A stretch of 64,000 nt of DNA from Astragalus membranaceus. Taxonomy: Eukaryota > Streptophyta > Magnoliopsida > Fabales > Fabaceae. Below, piece by piece: positions 57,601-64,000 of this stretch. The notes beneath the pieces are model-generated. The model saw nothing but the letters and a program-made list of their open reading frames with translations, was not told the DNA's origin and did no database searches. A program made the position numbers and the translations under genes. How positions within the stretch are numbered: the stretch's first letter is position 1; every line of letters starts with the position of its first letter. Location of the stretch: positions 1,922,001 through 1,986,000 of the forward strand of contig CM076847.1 in the NCBI GenBank assembly GCA_039519185.1, written 5' to 3'.

Positions 57601-60600
57601 CTCAAATCTCATATTTATGTATTAAGCAGCCTCAAGACGGGTTTAGGGTCTCCGAAGTACACATATTTACTAATTTCACCATGTGAAAAACCTGTGTTGT
57701 CACACAACTTCAAGAAGTAATTTAGGCCAGGGACATCGAGGTGCACATATCACCCCCAACTTCACATGGGTGTGATAAGTTATCATGTAAATAAAAACTC
57801 ATTGTGTGATTCCCCAAAATTCTCACTTCAAATTTCACATTTCACAATATGAATATCGAATTCATATTACAAATGAAATTAGGTTATTAGGGTCAAGTTA
57901 TATCTCTCAGATCTCATACTTAAGCATCAAACAGCCTCAAGACATATTTAAGGGTCTTTGAAGTACACGTATCTCCAGATTTCGCCATGCGAAAAAACTC
58001 ATATTGCCACGCGACATCAAGAAGTAATTTTGGGTCATCGAGGTGAATAAAAATTTTCATTGTGAGCTCCATCATGGCTTGCATTTCTGATTTCACACAA
58101 TGTATACAAAAAACCATATTGGAAAAAAAAATTAGGGTAAATTATATCTCAAATTTAGGCATCTAGAATCATCAAGACACAATTTAGGGACACATAGCAC
58201 CCCATACATTAAGAAGTAATTTAGGGACATCGAGGCATGTATATCACTTGGATTGGCAACAAATTGGTAATTTAGGCTACATCAAGAAGTAATGGCATGC
58301 TGGTTCTAGTTAATTTGCAACAAATTGGTACACTGACAAATTAAGAAAATGAAGGAAGAAAATTGGCAAATTAAAATGCATACATACTGATTGAGTGGTT
58401 CTTGGAGATCAGAGGGCAAAGATAACCGTTTATCCTTTTCAACGCGACGCATGTGCAAATTCTTGACAATCTCAAGAAAACAAAGGCAGCAGATACCGTC
58501 GAAATCGGATTTCTATGGAACAGAATATCAAGATTCATGAAAATTGAGCGTTCTTGAATGAGGGTCCAATTATATCTCAAATCTCATATTTATGTATTAA
58601 GCAGCCTCAAGACGGGTTTAGGGTCTCCGAAGTACACATATTTACTAATTTCACCATGTGAAAAACCTGTGTTGTCACACAACTTCAAGAAGTAATTTAG
58701 GCCAGGGACATCGAGGTGCACATATCACCCCCAACTTCACATGGGTGTGATAAGTTATCATGTAAATAAAAACTCATTGTGTGATTCCCCAAAATTCTCA
58801 CTTCAAATTTCACATTTCACAATATGAATATCGAATTCATATTACAAATGAAATTAGGTTATTAGGGTCAAGTTATATCTCTCAGATCTCATACTTAAGC
58901 ATCAAACAGCCTCAAGACATATTTAAGGGTCTTTGAAGTACACGTATCTCCAGATTTCGCCATGCGAAAAAACTCATATTGCCACGCGACATCAAGAAGT
59001 AATTTTGGGTCATCGAGGTGAATAAAAATTTTCATTGTGAGCTCCATCATGGCTTGCATTTCTGATTTCACACAATGTATACAAAAAACCATATTGGAAA
59101 AAAAAAATAGGGTAAATTATATCTCAAATTTAGGCATCTAGAATCATCAAGACACAATTTAGGGACACATAGCACCCCATACATTAAGAAGTAATTTAGG
59201 GACATCGAGGCATGTATATCACTTGGATTGGCAACAAATTGGTAATTTAGGCTACATCAAGAAGTAATGGCATGCTGGTTCTAGTTAATTTGCAACAAAT
59301 TGGTACACTGACAAATTAAGAAAATGAAGGAAGAAAATTGGCAAATTAAAATGCATACATACTGATTGAGTGGTTCTTGGAGATCAGAGGGCAAAGATAA
59401 CCGTTTATCCTTTTCAACGCGACGCATGTGCAAATTCTTGACAATCTCAAGAAAACAAAGGCAGCAGATACCGTCGAAATCGGATTTCTATGGAACAGAA
59501 TATCAAGATTCATGAAAATTGAGCGTTCTTGAATGAGGGTCCAATTATATCTCAAATCTCATATTTATGTATTAAGCAGCCTCAAGACGGGTTTAGGGTC
59601 TCCGAAGTACACATATTTACTAATTTCACCATGTGAAAAACCTGTGTTGTCACACAACTTCAAGAAGTAATTTAGGCCAGGGACATCGAGGTGCACATAT
59701 CACCCCCAACTTCACATGGGTGTGATAAGTTATCATGTAAATAAAAACTCATTGTGTGATTCCCCAAAATTCTCACTTCAAATTTCACATTTCACAATAT
59801 GAATATCGAATTCATATTACAAATGAAATTAGGTTATTAGGGTCAAGTTATATCTCTCAGATCTCATACTTAAGCATCAAACAGCCTCAAGACATATTTA
59901 AGGGTCTTTGAAGTACACGTATCTCCAGATTTCGCCATGCGAAAAAACTCATATTGCCACGCGACATCAAGAAGTAATTTTGGGTCATCGAGGTGAATAA
60001 AAATTTTCATTGTGAGCTCCATCATGGCTTGCATTTCTGATTTCACACAATGTATACAAAAAACCATATTGGAAAAAAAAATTAGGGTAAATTATATCTC
60101 AAATTTAGGCATCTAGAATCATCAAGACACAATTTAGGGACACATAGCACCCCATACATTAAGAAGTAATTTAGGGACATCGAGGCATGTATATCACTTG
60201 GATTGGCAACAAATTGGTAATTTAGGCTACATCAAGAAGTAATGGCATGCTGGTTCTAGTTAATTTGCAACAAATTGGTACACTGACAAATTAAGAAAAT
60301 GAAGGAAGAAAATTGGCAAATTAAAATGCATACATACTGATTGAGTGGTTCTTGGAGATCAGAGGGCAAAGATAACCGTTTATCCTTTTCAACGCGACGC
60401 ATGTGCAAATTCTTGACAATCTCAAGAAAACAAAGGCAGCAGATACCGTCGAAATCGGATTTCTATGGAACAGAATATCAAGATTCATGAAAATTGAGCG
60501 TTCTTGAATGAGGGTCCAATTATATCTCAAATCTCATATTTATGTATTAAGCAGCCTCAAGACGGGTTTAGGGTCTCCGAAGTACACATATTTACTAATT

Positions 60601-63600
60601 TCACCATGTGAAAAACCTGTGTTGTCACACAACTTCAAGAAGTAATTTAGGCCAGGGACATCGAGGTGCACATATCACCCCCAACTTCACATGGGTGTGA
60701 TAAGTTATCATGTAAATAAAAACTCATTGTGTGATTCCCCAAAATTCTCACTTCAAATTTCACATTTCACAATATGAATATCGAATTCATATTACAAATG
60801 AAATTAGGTTATTAGGGTCAAGTTATATCTCTCAGATCTCATACTTAAGCATCAAACAGCCTCAAGACATATTTAAGGGTCTTTGAAGTACACGTATCTC
60901 CAGATTTCGCCATGCGAAAAAACTCATATTGCCACGCGACATCAAGAAGTAATTTTGGGTCATCGAGGTGAATAAAAATTTTCATTGTGAGCTCCATCAT
61001 GGCTTGCATTTCTGATTTCACACAATGTATACAAAAAACCATATTGGAAAAAAAAAATAGGGTAAATTATATCTCAAATTTAGGCATCTAGAATCATCAA
61101 GACACAATTTAGGGACACATAGCACCCCATACATTAAGAAGTAATTTAGGGACATCGAGGCATGTATATCACTTGGATTGGCAACAAATTGGTAATTTAG
61201 GCTACATCAAGAAGTAATGGCATGCTGGTTCTAGTTAATTTGCAACAAATTGGTACACTGACAAATTAAGAAAATGAAGGAAGAAAATTGGCAAATTAAA
61301 ATGCATACATACTGATTGAGTGGTTCTTGGAGATCAGAGGGCAAAGATAACCGTTTATCCTTTTCAACGCGACGCATGTGCAAATTCTTGACAATCTCAA
61401 GAAAACAAAGGCAGCAGATACCGTCGAAATCGGATTTCTATGGAACAGAATATCAAGATTCATGAAAATTGAGCGTTCTTGAATGAGGGTCCAATTATAT
61501 CTCAAATCTCATATTTATGTATTAAGCAGCCTCAAGACGGGTTTAGGGTCTCCGAAGTACACATATTTACTAATTTCACCATGTGAAAAACCTGTGTTGT
61601 CACACAACTTCAAGAAGTAATTTAGGCCAGGGACATCGAGGTGCACATATCACCCCCAACTTCACATGGGTGTGATAAGTTATCATGTAAATAAAAACTC
61701 ATTGTGTGATTCCCCAAAATTCTCACTTCAAATTTCACATTTCACAATATGAATATCGAATTCATATTACAAATGAAATTAGGTTATTAGGGTCAAGTTA
61801 TATCTCTCAGATCTCATACTTAAGCATCAAACAGCCTCAAGACATATTTAAGGGTCTTTGAAGTACACGTATCTCCAGATTTCGCCATGCGAAAAAACTC
61901 ATATTGCCACGCGACATCAAGAAGTAATTTTGGGTCATCGAGGTGAATAAAAATTTTCATTGTGAGCTCCATCATGGCTTGCATTTCTGATTTCACACAA
62001 TGTATACAAAAAACCATATTGGAAAAAAAAATTAGGGTAAATTATATCTCAAATTTAGGCATCTAGAATCATCAAGACACAATTTAGGGACACATAGCAC
62101 CCCATACATTAAGAAGTAATTTAGGGACATCGAGGCATGTATATCACTTGGATTGGCAACAAATTGGTAATTTAGGCTACATCAAGAAGTAATGGCATGC
62201 TGGTTCTAGTTAATTTGCAACAAATTGGTACACTGACAAATTAAGAAAATGAAGGAAGAAAATTGGCAAATTAAAATGCATACATACTGATTGAGTGGTT
62301 CTTGGAGATCAGAGGGCAAAGATAACCGTTTATCCTTTTCAACGCGACGCATGTGCAAATTCTTGACAATCTCAAGAAAACAAAGGCAGCAGATACCGTC
62401 GAAATCGGATTTCTATGGAACAGAATATCAAGATTCATGAAAATTGAGCGTTCTTGAATGAGGGTCCAATTATATCTCAAATCTCATATTTATGTATTAA
62501 GCAGCCTCAAGACGGGTTTAGGGTCTCCGAAGTACACATATTTACTAATTTCACCATGTGAAAAACCTGTGTTGTCACACAACTTCAAGAAGTAATTTAG
62601 GCCAGGGACATCGAGGTGCACATATCACCCCCAACTTCACATGGGTGTGATAAGTTATCATGTAAATAAAAACTCATTGTGTGATTCCCCAAAATTCTCA
62701 CTTCAAATTTCACATTTCACAATATGAATATCGAATTCATATTACAAATGAAATTAGGTTATTAGGGTCAAGTTATATCTCTCAGATCTCATACTTAAGC
62801 ATCAAACAGCCTCAAGACATATTTAAGGGTCTTTGAAGTACACGTATCTCCAGATTTCGCCATGCGAAAAAACTCATATTGCCACGCGACATCAAGAAGT
62901 AATTTTGGGTCATCGAGGTGAATAAAAATTTTCATTGTGAGCTCCATCATGGCTTGCATTTCTGATTTCACACAATGTATACAAAAAACCATATTGGAAA
63001 AAAAAATTAGGGTAAATTATATCTCAAATTTAGGCATCTAGAATCATCAAGACACAATTTAGGGACACATAGCACCCCATACATTAAGAAGTAATTTAGG
63101 GACATCGAGGCATGTATATCACTTGGATTGGCAACAAATTGGTAATTTAGGCTACATCAAGAAGTAATGGCATGCTGGTTCTAGTTAATTTGCAACAAAT
63201 TGGTACACTGACAAATTAAGAAAATGAAGGAAGAAAATTGGCAAATTAAAATGCATACATACTGATTGAGTGGTTCTTGGAGATCAGAGGGCAAAGATAA
63301 CCGTTTATCCTTTTCAACGCGACGCATGTGCAAATTCTTGACAATCTCAAGAAAACAAAGGCAGCAGATACCGTCGAAATCGGATTTCTATGGAACAGAA
63401 TATCAAGATTCATGAAAATTGAGCATTCTTGAATGAGGGTCCAATTATATCTCAAATCTCATATTTATGTATTAAGCAGCCTCAAGACGGGTTTAGGGTC
63501 TCCGAAGTACACATATTTACTAATTTCACCATGTGAAAAACCTGTGTTGTCACACAACTTCAAGAAGTAATTTAGGCCAGGGACATCGAGGTGCACATAT

Positions 63601-64000
63601 CACCCCCAACTTCACATGGGTGTGATAAGTTATCATGTAAATAAAAACTCATTGTGTGATTCCCCAAAATTCTCACTTCAAATTTCACATTTCACAATAT
63701 GAATATCGAATTCATATTACAAATGAAATTAGGTTATTAGGGTCAAGTTATATCTCTCAGATCTCATACTTAAGCATCAAACAGCCTCAAGACATATTTA
63801 AGGGTCTTTGAAGTACACGTATCTCCAGATTTCGCCATGCGAAAAAACTCATATTGCCACGCGACATCAAGAAGTAATTTTGGGTCATCGAGGTGAATAA
63901 AAATTTTCATTGTGAGCTCCATCATGGCTTGCATTTCTGATTTCACACAATGTATACAAAAAACCATATTGGAAAAAAAAATTAGGGTAAATTATATCTC
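54658..64000. repeat. 975-bp higher-order satellite array, nine full units plus a partial one
   Basis: Units begin GAGGGTCCAATTAT at 54658, 55633, 56609, 57585, 58560, 59535, 60510, 61485, 62460 and 63435; the last is cut by the window end. Units are nearly identical, differing mainly in an A-tract and rare single bases. Each unit has three diverged satellite submonomers (markers near offsets 35, 340 and 575) and a ~270-bp segment not found in the 39-kb monomers (e.g. 55370-55640). Short open frames repeated on the minus strand are products of the repeat. Confidence 0.97.

Noticed and set aside
54993..63967. Repeated 65- and 69-codon frames in the satellite as a gene family
   Set aside because: Identical frames recur every 975 bp as part of the satellite; they lack promoters and splice continuity, and the coding-like signal lies in a different frame derived from a neighbouring gene.
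54658..64000. CRISPR-like or other prokaryotic repeat array
   Set aside because: Units of 975 bp without spacers in plant nuclear sequence; a satellite explains it.

Overview
The window is plant nuclear DNA. It contains intron-rich genes with plastid and mitochondrial targeting, dense LTR-retrotransposons with tRNA-iMet-type primer sites, non-autonomous Mutator-like and hAT elements with exact target-site duplications (TSDs), Helitron ends and a long satellite. A 2.7-kb solo LTR resembles the Ogre elements of legumes, so a papilionoid legume of the Medicago/Trifolium/Pisum group is my best guess. No organelle, bacterial or viral genome is present.

Layout. 1-4.4 kb: chloroplast transketolase, minus strand, seven exons. 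5.0-7.1 kb: a Mutator-like element with an hAT element inside one terminal repeat. 8.1-12.5 kb: a gag-only Ty3/gypsy element carrying minisatellites. 13.2-17.1 kb: a tandem-repeat block ending in a Helitron 3' end, split by the Ogre-like solo LTR. 18.2-19.4 kb: a Mutator-like element packed with hairpins, next to COX10. 19.6-23.6 kb: COX10 (haem O synthase), plus strand, seven exons. 24.9-38.1 kb: a direct tandem duplication of a small two-exon gene of unknown function. The first copy is broken and holds, in its intron, a very young copia-type element that has captured part of a PB1-domain gene. The second copy is open. 39.1-40.8 kb: ~293-bp satellite monomers. 41.1-42.6 kb: Helitron end and LTR remnant. 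42.95-43.13 kb: a probable thiolase exon relic. 43.3-52.3 kb: three nested elements (solo LTR, copia, then a deleted copia with non-canonical LTR ends). 53.8-54.1 kb: a broken coiled-coil gene exon. 54.66-64.0 kb: nine and a half copies of a 975-bp satellite unit that extends past the window edge.

Only three genes look functional: transketolase (plastid Calvin cycle and pentose phosphate pathway), COX10 (mitochondrial haem A pathway) and the unknown two-exon gene at 36.8-37.9 kb. They share no obvious pathway and look like islands in repeat-rich sequence. The most interesting items are the gene-capturing copia element, the higher-order satellite that carries a piece of the neighbouring gene, the three-layer nest with non-canonical LTR termini, and a duplicated splice acceptor in transketolase.
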